A stretch of 64,000 bases of DNA from CAYVVD01 sp964454975 (GTDB lineage Bacteria > Bacteroidota > Ignavibacteria > Kapaibacteriales > UBA2268), in assembly GCA_964454975.1 (NCBI GenBank), contig CAYVVD010000009.1, forward strand, positions 60,395 to 124,394, given 5' to 3'. Both the position numbers and the translations under genes were made by a program. Below the pieces are notes generated by a model. That model ran no database searches and was not told the DNA's origin. It saw only the letters and a list, made by a program, of their open reading frames with translations. Shown in pieces: positions 45,774-53,006 of this stretch (the stretch's first letter is position 1; every line of letters starts with the position of its first letter).

Positions 45774-46518
45774 ACTAATAAAAAATATAAAACAAAATTT
45801 CAACAAGCAATTTTCTCTCAGAGAAAAAAGACGTGGGATCTATCAGATATTAATTCCCATTTATCATGAGGATGGAGATATGATAGATTTGTTTGTTGAA
45901 GAAAAGGACGGGGAATTTTATTTGTCTGATTTCGGCTTAACGATAATGAGGCTTTCCTATAGTTACGAGATTGATACGCCTCATAAAGAACAAGTATTTC
46001 AAAAAATTTTAAAAGAAAATAAATTAGAAGAAGATAAAGGTATAATAAGATTTAAAACGAAAACAGATACGATTTTTAACGATATTATGCATGTTTCTCA
46101 GTCACTTATGAAAATTGGAAGTATGAGGTTTTTTAAAAGAGAAGTTATTGAAAGCATGTTTTACGAAAATTTAGAGGAATTAATTAATACTGAACTAATT
46201 GATTATAACCCCAAAAAATCTGTATTCCCCATAAAAGAAAGAGAAGATCTTGAAGCTGATTATGAATTTACACCCAATGGCAGCCCGGTTTATCTCTTTG
46301 GAGTAAAAGATTCATTTAAAGCTCGATTGGCGACCATTTGTTGTCTTGAATATCAACATTCAAATTTGAAATTCAGAAGTTTAATTGTTCATGATGATTT
46401 TGAGAAACTACCCCAAAATGATAGACTAAGAATTACTAATGCAAGTGACAAACAATTCACTTCACTGGAAGATTTCAGTAATAATGCAAGAAAATATTTT
46501 GAAAGAGAAAAATCGTAG
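45766..46518 (+). CDS. DUF1828/DUF1829 domain protein
   Basis: A 250-residue soluble protein. Residues about 25-120 (IYQILIPIYHEDGDMIDLFVEE, then FYLSDFGLTIMRLSY) match the DUF1828 pattern of a small alpha/beta domain with a Ser/Thr-Asp-x-Gly motif. Residues about 150-245 correspond to DUF1829. These families have no known activity; they occur patchily and next to small partner genes in mobile parts of genomes. It is AT-rich and Lys/Glu-rich, unlike its neighbours, and translationally coupled to the 70-residue gene. A defence or toxin-antitoxin role is a guess from context only. Confidence 0.72.
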   Translation: MDELIKNIKQNFNKQFSLREKRRGIYQILIPIYHEDGDMIDLFVEEKDGEFYLSDFGLTIMRLSYSYEIDTPHKEQVFQKILKENKLEEDKGIIRFKTKTDTIFNDIMHVSQSLMKIGSMRFFKREVIESMFYENLEELINTELIDYNPKKSVFPIKEREDLEADYEFTPNGSPVYLFGVKDSFKARLATICCLEYQHSNLKFRSLIVHDDFEKLPQNDRLRITNASDKQFTSLEDFSNNARKYFEREKS

Positions 46519-46646
46519 AACCTAAATAAATACCTTACTGTTATAGCTCAACCGAAACTAACAAACCCTGCATTTCGTATTAAAATATGTCTGTGTGATG
46601 AACTGACTTTTGTATAAATTTGCGAAAATTATTCGCAGGAGGTTTT

Positions 46647-47270
46647 ATGGCTAATATAGCTTTGAGGCTTGCGAGCCTTGTGATTTTAACGGTGGTTATT
46701 GTTTCTTCGGTTTCTTTTGCCCAGGACACCAAAAATAAGAGAGCAGAAGCAAAGCAAAAATCCACAAAAAAGATGAATGCACCTGATTCAGATGAAAGAA
46801 AGCGTTTGCTCGAAGAGCGCAAGAAATTCATGGAGGAGAGGAAGAAAAAACTTGCCGGCAGGACAATTTACAACCGCTTTGTTGACATCGAGGAAGCAGA
46901 AGCTAAAAAAATGATGAATGCCTCGCAGAAGAAAAATTTTGGCGTATTGACACTTCATTCGGTGAATTTCGGCATGAATGAGGACAGCATAAATGTTGTT
47001 GACGTTATGATTGAAATCAACGAGGATTTCGACAATTTTTACAACTGCGAATTAAATCTGCTGGATGCAGCAGGTGTTGCAAAGGAAACTTTAATCTTCC
47101 CTATCGCAATGTATGGCCGGGAACTAAAGGCAGGTTCATATTTAAAAGCCAGCTTCAGGGCAGGAAAGGATGCAATGGAGCCCTCGAACTACGAAGTATC
47201 ATTCAAAATCCCTGTTGACAAACCCGCGCTCACAAGCGATGGCCGGGAAACAGTAAAAGTAGTGAAGTGA
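46647..47270 (+). CDS. exported protein with charged coiled-coil segment, unknown function
   Basis: A 207-residue protein that I do not recognise. The ATG at 46647 is preceded by a perfect AGGAGG four bases away, unusual for Bacteroidota-type genomes, and gives a clean signal peptide (MANIALRLASLVILTVVIVSSVSFAQ). Next comes a Lys/Glu/Arg-rich stretch (residues 27-70, KKFMEERKKKL repeated in style) that should form a single helix or coiled coil. A beta-rich domain follows (about 85-200: VLTLHSVNFGMNEDSINVVDVMIE, ... LKAGSYLKASFRAGKD). It stands alone between the DUF1828 gene and the convergent dnaJ. Likely periplasmic or outer-membrane attached. Confidence 0.78.
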   Translation: MANIALRLASLVILTVVIVSSVSFAQDTKNKRAEAKQKSTKKMNAPDSDERKRLLEERKKFMEERKKKLAGRTIYNRFVDIEEAEAKKMMNASQKKNFGVLTLHSVNFGMNEDSINVVDVMIEINEDFDNFYNCELNLLDAAGVAKETLIFPIAMYGRELKAGSYLKASFRAGKDAMEPSNYEVSFKIPVDKPALTSDGRETVKVVK

Positions 47271-47292
47271 TTTTATTTTCTAATAACATCTT

Positions 47293-47372
47293 TCAGAATT
47301 AAGCTAAGCGAAATGAGGAATCCAGTAAATTGATATTGGATTCTTCGTCGCTTTACTCCTCAGAATGACTAT
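47293..47372. repeat. dispersed hairpin repeat ('gtcattctga...gaatcc' type), copy 2
   Basis: Two imperfect inverted halves: ctaagcgaaatgaggaatcc on the left and ggattcttcgtcgctttact, then cctcagaatgac, on the right. Together they can form a long hairpin between the convergent 3' ends of the exported-protein gene and dnaJ. It is related to the element at 26236-26271. It may act as a bidirectional transcript end and is probably a miniature dispersed element. Confidence 0.6.
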
Positions 47373-47384
47373 TAGATCTACCCC

Positions 47385-48545
47385 TTAAAAAAACGCATCC
47401 TTAACCTTATCGAAGAAGTCCTTCTTCTTCCGGTCTGTTTTTTTTGGGTTTATGTTGTCGCTTGCAGCAAGTTCTTTAATCAGGTTCTTTTCCTTGGCGG
47501 ATAGCTTCCTCGGGACGAATATATCTACTATTACAATCTGGTCGCCGGTGCGATATCCATTAAGCTCGGGAATGCCTTTGTCGCTCAGTTTGATTGTTGT
47601 ATTCGGCTGCGTGCCGGGTTCGACGTGAATTGTTTCATTGCCGTAAAGCGTCGGGACTTCAATCGAAGCGCCGAGCACGGCTTCGGGGTAGCTAAGCTGA
47701 AGCCGGTAGAGTATGTTGTTGGCGTTGCGTGTGAAAATATCGTGCTCCTTCTCCTGCATTACTACAATCAAGTCGCCCGTTGATCCGCCCCGCCTGCCGA
47801 CGTTCCCTTTGCCGCGCACCGGGAGGTAATTGCCTTCCTCTACACCCGGTGGGATGTCAACATGGATTGTATCTTCTATCTGGGTGCGCCCGTCGCCAAG
47901 GCAGTCAGTGCATGGTTCGGCAATTATCCTGCCTTCGCCGTTGCAATTTGAACAGGGTGATATATTAACAAACTGGCCGAACACCGAACGTGTCACCTGG
48001 CGTACTTCGCCCGTCCCCCCGCATTGCTGGCAGGTTTTGAAGCTGTCGTTTTTGGCGCCTGTGCCGTTGCAGGTATTGCACTTATCGTAGCGTTTTATTT
48101 TTAAAGTTTTCTCAGTGCCTTTGGCTATTTCTTCGAGAGTAAGCGGTATTCGGATTTTCAGGTCGCTGCCGCGTTCGCCGTGGTTTCTGCTGCGGCTGCG
48201 GCGAGTGCCACCGCTAAAGAAATCGTCGAATATGCTTCCATGCCCGCCTCCGCTGAATACATCACTGAACATGGAGAATATGTCGTTTATATCTGTATAG
48301 GTGTGGTAATCGCGGCCACCTCGTAGTCCCTCGTGCCCGAACTGGTCATAACGCTGGCGTTTTGCATCGTCGCTCAGCACTTCATAAGCTTCGGAGGCTT
48401 CTTTGAATTTCTCTTCAGCTTCGGAGTCGTTGGGATTTTTATCCGGGTGGAATTTAATCGCCATCTTCCTGTAAGCTGATTTTATTGCAGATTTATCAGC
48501 TCCCCTGGCTAATCCGAGTACTTCGTAATAATCGCGCTTGCTCAT
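47385..48545 (-). CDS. dnaJ: chaperone protein DnaJ
   Basis: Hsp40 co-chaperone stimulating DnaK ATPase. The 386 residues have all domains: J domain (1-70) with His33-Pro34-Asp35, a Gly/Phe-rich linker including a SIFDDFFSGG stretch (about 75-130), and four zinc-finger repeats CNTCNGTG, CQQCGGTG, CSNCNGEG and CTDCLGDG (about 160-225). The two C-terminal substrate-binding beta domains end in a Lys-rich tail. It lies 11 bp behind grpE on the same strand. No hrcA is adjacent and no CIRCE element was found in the upstream region. Confidence 0.97.
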   Translation of the reverse strand: MSKRDYYEVLGLARGADKSAIKSAYRKMAIKFHPDKNPNDSEAEEKFKEASEAYEVLSDDAKRQRYDQFGHEGLRGGRDYHTYTDINDIFSMFSDVFSGGGHGSIFDDFFSGGTRRSRSRNHGERGSDLKIRIPLTLEEIAKGTEKTLKIKRYDKCNTCNGTGAKNDSFKTCQQCGGTGEVRQVTRSVFGQFVNISPCSNCNGEGRIIAEPCTDCLGDGRTQIEDTIHVDIPPGVEEGNYLPVRGKGNVGRRGGSTGDLIVVMQEKEHDIFTRNANNILYRLQLSYPEAVLGASIEVPTLYGNETIHVEPGTQPNTTIKLSDKGIPELNGYRTGDQIVIVDIFVPRKLSAKEKNLIKELAASDNINPKKTDRKKKDFFDKVKDAFF

Positions 48546-48556
48546 AAAAATCTCGT

Positions 48557-49288
48557 TTATTTATTCTCCGGCCCGGCCGATGTAATTACTTTTGCATGCC
48601 TCAAAACACGCTCGTTTATCATATATCCCTGCTGAATTACCTGGATAACATGGCCTTCGGGTATCTCTTCCGAGGGCTGTGTCATCAGTGCTTCGTGGAA
48701 ATCTACGTCGAACTCCTTGCCGACAGGATTGTCCATCGGCTTAACTCCTGCCTCAACAAAAAGCTTATTTGCCTTTTTGTTTATCATTTCGAGTCCTGTC
48801 AGGAGCGAATCGAAGTCTTTGGAACTGTTTGCAGCCACGTAGGCTGCCTGCATATCGTCCATCAGCTCAAGGAACTTGAAGAGCAGGTTCTGGTTGGCAT
48901 AATAAATCATTTCCTGCTTTTCTTTTTGTGTTCGCCTGCGGACATTTTCCAGCTCTGCAGCTTTGCGAATAACCTGGTCTTTCAGCTCTTCGCGCTCGGC
49001 TTCGAGTTTGTTTAATTGTTCTACGAGAGCCTTTGCTTCTTCTGCTGAAATCCCCGGATCTTCTTTTTCGTTTTCGTCGTATTCTTCTTCCATTCTGGCA
49101 GCAATTTCCTGCTCAATTCTTTCTTCTTCCTGCTGTTCCTTCATATTATTTTCTTTTTGTTCCTCTACGTCATCGCTGACCGGAATGCTGCGCCCGCCCT
49201 CATTCTTCATATAGGTATCGTAAATGTCGCGTTTTGTGTTGGAAGTCGGGCGAAGCGGCTTCTGCCTGCCTTTTCCTTTTTCTTCCAT
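48557..49288 (-). CDS. grpE: nucleotide exchange factor GrpE
   Basis: Exchanges ADP for ATP on DnaK. The 243 residues have a long, very acidic N-terminal region with Glu/Lys runs (about 1-75). A coiled-coil helix follows (about 80-125, AELENVRRRTQKEKQEMIYYA) and then the C-terminal beta domain (ending ...NPVGKEFDVDFHEALMTQ, then GYMINERVLRHAKVITSAG), the family signature. The N-terminal extension is longer than in E. coli GrpE (197 residues). First gene of the grpE-dnaJ operon. Confidence 0.95.
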   Translation of the reverse strand: MEEKGKGRQKPLRPTSNTKRDIYDTYMKNEGGRSIPVSDDVEEQKENNMKEQQEEERIEQEIAARMEEEYDENEKEDPGISAEEAKALVEQLNKLEAEREELKDQVIRKAAELENVRRRTQKEKQEMIYYANQNLLFKFLELMDDMQAAYVAANSSKDFDSLLTGLEMINKKANKLFVEAGVKPMDNPVGKEFDVDFHEALMTQPSEEIPEGHVIQVIQQGYMINERVLRHAKVITSAGPENK

Positions 49289-49438
49289 TGTTTTTCCCCC
49301 ATTTATCCGTTAAGCATTATTACGACGAACCGGGCTATGTATTTCTTGTAGATCGGATTTGATAACATGGTAAATCATTACTTAATTTTTATCACAAATA
49401 CTACTATCCACAAAGCGGTTACATAGTCCTGAATCGCA

Positions 49439-49469
49439 TTGTTATCGATTACTTATAATTATATATTTC
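49439..49469 (+). promoter_or_regulatory. predicted Bacteroidota-type promoter of the qmoAB operon
   Basis: TTG at 49439-49441 and TATATTTC at 49462-49469, 20 bases apart, match the TTG / TAnnTTTG pattern at seven of eight -7 positions. This would start transcription about 75 bases before the qmoA ATG at 49553. It lies in the 264-bp space between the divergent grpE and qmoA genes. Confidence 0.4.
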
Positions 49470-49552
49470 GGCAGTCGAAGGCTCTAAAGCCACCGGCGCT
49501 TTGAAAACCGGGTATTGAGTATAAGTATTTTTAAATAGAACCGGATGCATCA

Positions 49553-50806
49553 ATGGATAGCAAACCAAAAATCTGCGATGTGCTGGTCGTCGGAGCAGGT
49601 ATTTCGGGGCTTTCTACAGCCCTCGAAACAGCCGAGACGGGCTTCCGGGTTGCCCTTGTAGAGAAGAATCCTTACGTGGGCGGCAGGGTTGCCCAACTGA
49701 ACCAGTATTTCCCAAAGCTTTGCCCGCCTACTTGCGGACTCGAAATAAACATAAGGCGTCTGCGCGAAAATCCTAAAATTGACCTGTTCACTCTCGCCGA
49801 AGTTGTTTCTGTGAGCGGTGATAAAGGCGATTACACCGTTAATGTAAAGCAGCGCCCGCGCTATGTGAACAACCGCTGTACATGCTGCGGCGACTGCGAA
49901 CAAGCATGCGTTACCGAAAGGGAAGATAAATTCAACTTTGGGCTTAACAAGACCAAGGCTGTTTATATCCCATATAACAACGCCTTCCCGCAAAAATATG
50001 TTTTCGAGAAGGAATTGTGCAATGCTGCGGAGCAGCAGGTTGTTAAGGATTCATGTAAGTACAACGCTATCGAACTCGAACAGCAAGAGGAATTAATCGA
50101 GTTCAAGGCAAAAGCGATAGTCTGGTCAACCGGCTGGGACCCATACGATGCAAATAATCTTGACCTGCTCGGATATGGCAAATATCCCGGTGTTATTACA
50201 AATGTCGAGATGGAGCGTCTTGCATCTGCTTCCGGGCCGAATGGCGGGGAAATCATTAATCCCTCTGGTGAACCAATTAACAAAGTCGCTTTTGTGCAAT
50301 GCGCAGGCTCCCGTGATGAGAACCATCTCGAATACTGCTCATCAGTCTGCTGCCTTGCTTCAATGAAACAGGCGCGCTATATACGCGAACAGTACCCCGA
50401 TTCCGAGATTCATATTTTCTATATTGACCTGCGCTCACCGGGTGTTTACGAGGAGTTCTATCAGGAAACGGATAAAGACGACAGAATATTCTTCCACCGC
50501 GGTAAGGTTGCGAAAGTACTCCAACAGCACGGCTCGATGAAATTGATTGTAGAAGCTGAAGACACGATTAACGGTGGCCTTAAACAAGCCGAAATGGACA
50601 TGGTTGTTCTTGCAACAGGAATGAAACCTGCAACTGATGGCCTGAAGGCAGTAAAACCCGACGCACTCGACAGGAACGGTTTTGTAAAAAACAACGGCAT
50701 TATCGGATGTGGTGTTTGCTCCAACCCTAAGGACGTGGCCGGCTCGGTGCAGGAGTCAACCGGTGCAGCAATCCAGGCTATTCACACAATCAGGGGGAAT
50801 GGATAA
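49553..50806 (+). CDS. qmoA: QmoA-like FAD/Fe-S protein (HdrA family)
   Basis: HdrA-type flavoprotein, 417 residues, homologous to subunit A of the Qmo complex that passes electrons between quinones and APS reductase. Visible: FAD fold LVVGAGISGLSTALE near 11-25, KNPYVGGRVAQLNQYFPKL near 38-56, and a ferredoxin-like Cys-x2-Cys-x2-Cys-x3-Cys (CTCCGDCEQAC) near 109-119. The HdrA core FVQCAGSRDENH with CSSVCC follows near 248-268. No transmembrane helix. Its stop shares one base with the qmoB start (TAATG). Neither aprAB nor sat is in the window, so the partner reductase is unknown. A generic HdrA2 fragment is the alternative. Confidence 0.85.
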   Translation: MDSKPKICDVLVVGAGISGLSTALETAETGFRVALVEKNPYVGGRVAQLNQYFPKLCPPTCGLEINIRRLRENPKIDLFTLAEVVSVSGDKGDYTVNVKQRPRYVNNRCTCCGDCEQACVTEREDKFNFGLNKTKAVYIPYNNAFPQKYVFEKELCNAAEQQVVKDSCKYNAIELEQQEELIEFKAKAIVWSTGWDPYDANNLDLLGYGKYPGVITNVEMERLASASGPNGGEIINPSGEPINKVAFVQCAGSRDENHLEYCSSVCCLASMKQARYIREQYPDSEIHIFYIDLRSPGVYEEFYQETDKDDRIFFHRGKVAKVLQQHGSMKLIVEAEDTINGGLKQAEMDMVVLATGMKPATDGLKAVKPDALDRNGFVKNNGIIGCGVCSNPKDVAGSVQESTGAAIQAIHTIRGNG

Positions 50807-52980
50807 TGGCTGACGTAAAGAAGATCGGAATGTACATCTGCTCCGGTTGCGATATAGGAAAAGCTATTGATTGCAGCAATCTGGTAGAAACCCTGAAAAC
50901 AGAAAAAGAACCTGCTGTTTGTAAAGTACACGACTGGTTATGCTCCGACGAAGCAGTCGCTGAGATTAGAAATGATATTGAAAACGAAGGACTGGATAAA
51001 GTTGTTATCGGCGCCTGCTCGCCACGATTCCTCACTGATGTTTTCCGCTTCGAAAACACTGTATTCGACAGGGTAAACCTGCGTGAGCATGTGGCATGGA
51101 CCAAAAAACCTATGGACGAGGAAACACAGTCTCTCGCAGAAGATTATATGCGGATGGGTTTTGCCAAAGTCAATGTTATGGAATTGCCCGAACCGAATAT
51201 ACTCGACATTAACGAGACAATCCTGGTGATTGGCGGTGGTGTAGCCGGGCTGAACTCGGCACTTTCATCTGCAAAATCAGGTTATAATGTGATTCTCGCA
51301 GAAAAAGCTCCGGAACTCGGTGGATTTATGCGCAGGTTGCATAAGCTCACACCCGGTGAAGACCCATACATGGATCTGGTTCCGAATACTATTGACGAGC
51401 TTGTCGCTGCAGTTGAATCAAATCCAAAGATACAAGTATTAACAAATACAACTATTGAAAAAACATCCGGCCAGCCGGGAATGTTTGATGTTACCGCAAA
51501 GAACGGAAGGGGAGACATACAATTCCAGGTTGGTTCCATAATCCAGGCAACAGGCTGGGTGCCTTACGATGCAAATAAACTCAACCACTTGGGATATGGT
51601 AAATTCAAAGATGTCGTGACCAACGTTGAACTCGAAGACATGGCTAAAAAGGGTGAACTGAAGCGGCCTTCTGACGGTGGCGATGTAAAAAACGTAGTCT
51701 TTGTGCAGTGCGCAGGCTCGCGTGACGAAAATCACCTGCCTTACTGCTCTTCATTCTGCTGCATGACCTCACTAAAGCAGTCGCTCTACGTTCGTGAAAA
51801 ATTCCCCGAAGCTAATATTTATATTATCTACAAAGATATGCGCACACCTGCCCAGTACGAGATGTTTTACAAACGCGTGCAAAACGAGGATAATATATTC
51901 CTCAGCAAGGGCGAAATTGCAGGCATAACAGAAAACGAGAAAGGAACAATCAGCGTTGATGTTGACGGTACCCTGATTGGCGAGAACATCACAATTGATG
52001 CTGACCTTGTCGTGCTTGCAACCGGCATGGTTCCTTCAACCAAAACTGAATCAAACGGTAATGGTGAAGTAGCAAATTCAGGCATATTGAATCTGACTTA
52101 CAGGCAGGGCCCGGATTTGCCTGTGCTTAAATACGGCTTCCCGGATTCGCACTATATCTGCTTCCCCTATGAAACACGCCGGACAGGAATTTACGCGGCG
52201 GGAACCGTCCGCCAGCCGATGGACACATATTCATCAAAATCGGATGCTCTCGGCGCTTCGTTAAAAGCGATACAGGTTATCGAAAATATCAAGGACGGAA
52301 GGGCTGTGCATCCACGCTCGGGCGATACATCTTTCCCGGACTTCTTCCTCCAGCGGTGTACACAATGTAAACGCTGTACAGAGGAATGTCCGTTCGGCAC
52401 ACTCGATGAAGACACTAAGGGCACACCTAAACCGAACCCGAACAGGTGCCGAAGATGTGGTATCTGCATGGGAGCATGCCCCGAGAGGATTATCAGCTTT
52501 AAGAATTACTCTGTACGTATGATTTCGGATATGATTAAGTCAATCGAAATGCCCGATGTGGAAGCCGAAAAACCGAGAATAATAGCTTTCCTTTGTGAAA
52601 ACGATGCTTATCCATCGCTGGATATTATCGGCAAGAAACACGTAGAGTACTCGCCCTATATCAGGATAATCCCTGTGCGTTGCCTCGGTTCAGTAAGTAC
52701 AAGTTGGATTGCCGATTCGCTCTCGCAGGGATTTGACGGCGCAATCCTCATTGGTTGTAAATACGGCGACGATTACCAGTGCCACTTTATTCGCGGCAGT
52801 GAAGTATGTAATACCCGTATGGAAAACGTACAGGAAAAACTGAAACAACTTGTGCTCGAACCTGAAAGAGTGGAATTCCACACACTTTCGATTGATGAGT
52901 ATGACAAGATACCGGGTATATTCAATGATTTCGCCGCAGTGATTGACGAAGTCGGCCCGAACCCATATAAGGATATGTAA
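50806..52980 (+). CDS. qmoB: QmoB-like FAD/Fe-S protein with MvhD domain (HdrA family)
   Basis: A 724-residue homologue of Qmo subunit B. N-terminal HdrA domain (MYICSGCDIGKAIDC near 7-21, VVIGACSPRF near 67), FAD fold (ILVIGGGVAGLNSALS near 140) and FVQCAGSRDENHLPYCSSFCC near 302-322. Two 4Fe-4S clusters follow (CTQCKRCTEECP near 514-525 and CRRCGICMGACP near 547-558). The C-terminal MvhD/FlpD-type domain (about 585-724) has Cys residues in VRCLGSVS and LIGCKYGDDYQC that bind a 2Fe-2S cluster in hydrogenase-linked relatives. Soluble. Together with QmoA it forms the cytoplasmic electron-transfer arm. The usual membrane subunit QmoC or HdrBC is not encoded next to it. Confidence 0.9.
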   Translation: MADVKKIGMYICSGCDIGKAIDCSNLVETLKTEKEPAVCKVHDWLCSDEAVAEIRNDIENEGLDKVVIGACSPRFLTDVFRFENTVFDRVNLREHVAWTKKPMDEETQSLAEDYMRMGFAKVNVMELPEPNILDINETILVIGGGVAGLNSALSSAKSGYNVILAEKAPELGGFMRRLHKLTPGEDPYMDLVPNTIDELVAAVESNPKIQVLTNTTIEKTSGQPGMFDVTAKNGRGDIQFQVGSIIQATGWVPYDANKLNHLGYGKFKDVVTNVELEDMAKKGELKRPSDGGDVKNVVFVQCAGSRDENHLPYCSSFCCMTSLKQSLYVREKFPEANIYIIYKDMRTPAQYEMFYKRVQNEDNIFLSKGEIAGITENEKGTISVDVDGTLIGENITIDADLVVLATGMVPSTKTESNGNGEVANSGILNLTYRQGPDLPVLKYGFPDSHYICFPYETRRTGIYAAGTVRQPMDTYSSKSDALGASLKAIQVIENIKDGRAVHPRSGDTSFPDFFLQRCTQCKRCTEECPFGTLDEDTKGTPKPNPNRCRRCGICMGACPERIISFKNYSVRMISDMIKSIEMPDVEAEKPRIIAFLCENDAYPSLDIIGKKHVEYSPYIRIIPVRCLGSVSTSWIADSLSQGFDGAILIGCKYGDDYQCHFIRGSEVCNTRMENVQEKLKQLVLEPERVEFHTLSIDEYDKIPGIFNDFAAVIDEVGPNPYKDM

Positions 52981-53006
52981 GTAAAAAATAAATTCAGGAG
53001 TGAAAA

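Noticed and set aside
46620..46646. Earlier start of the exported protein at 46620
   Set aside because: The perfect AGGAGG at 46637-46642 points to the ATG at 46647, which also begins a proper signal peptide.
49289..49552. CIRCE heat-shock operator before grpE
   Set aside because: The nine-base inverted repeat ttagcactc/gagtgctaa is absent from the intergenic region.
49553..52980. Methanogen-type HdrA or NADPH-glutamate synthase
   Set aside because: The two-gene arrangement, the Fe-S placement and the MvhD-like end of the second protein fit QmoA/QmoB better.
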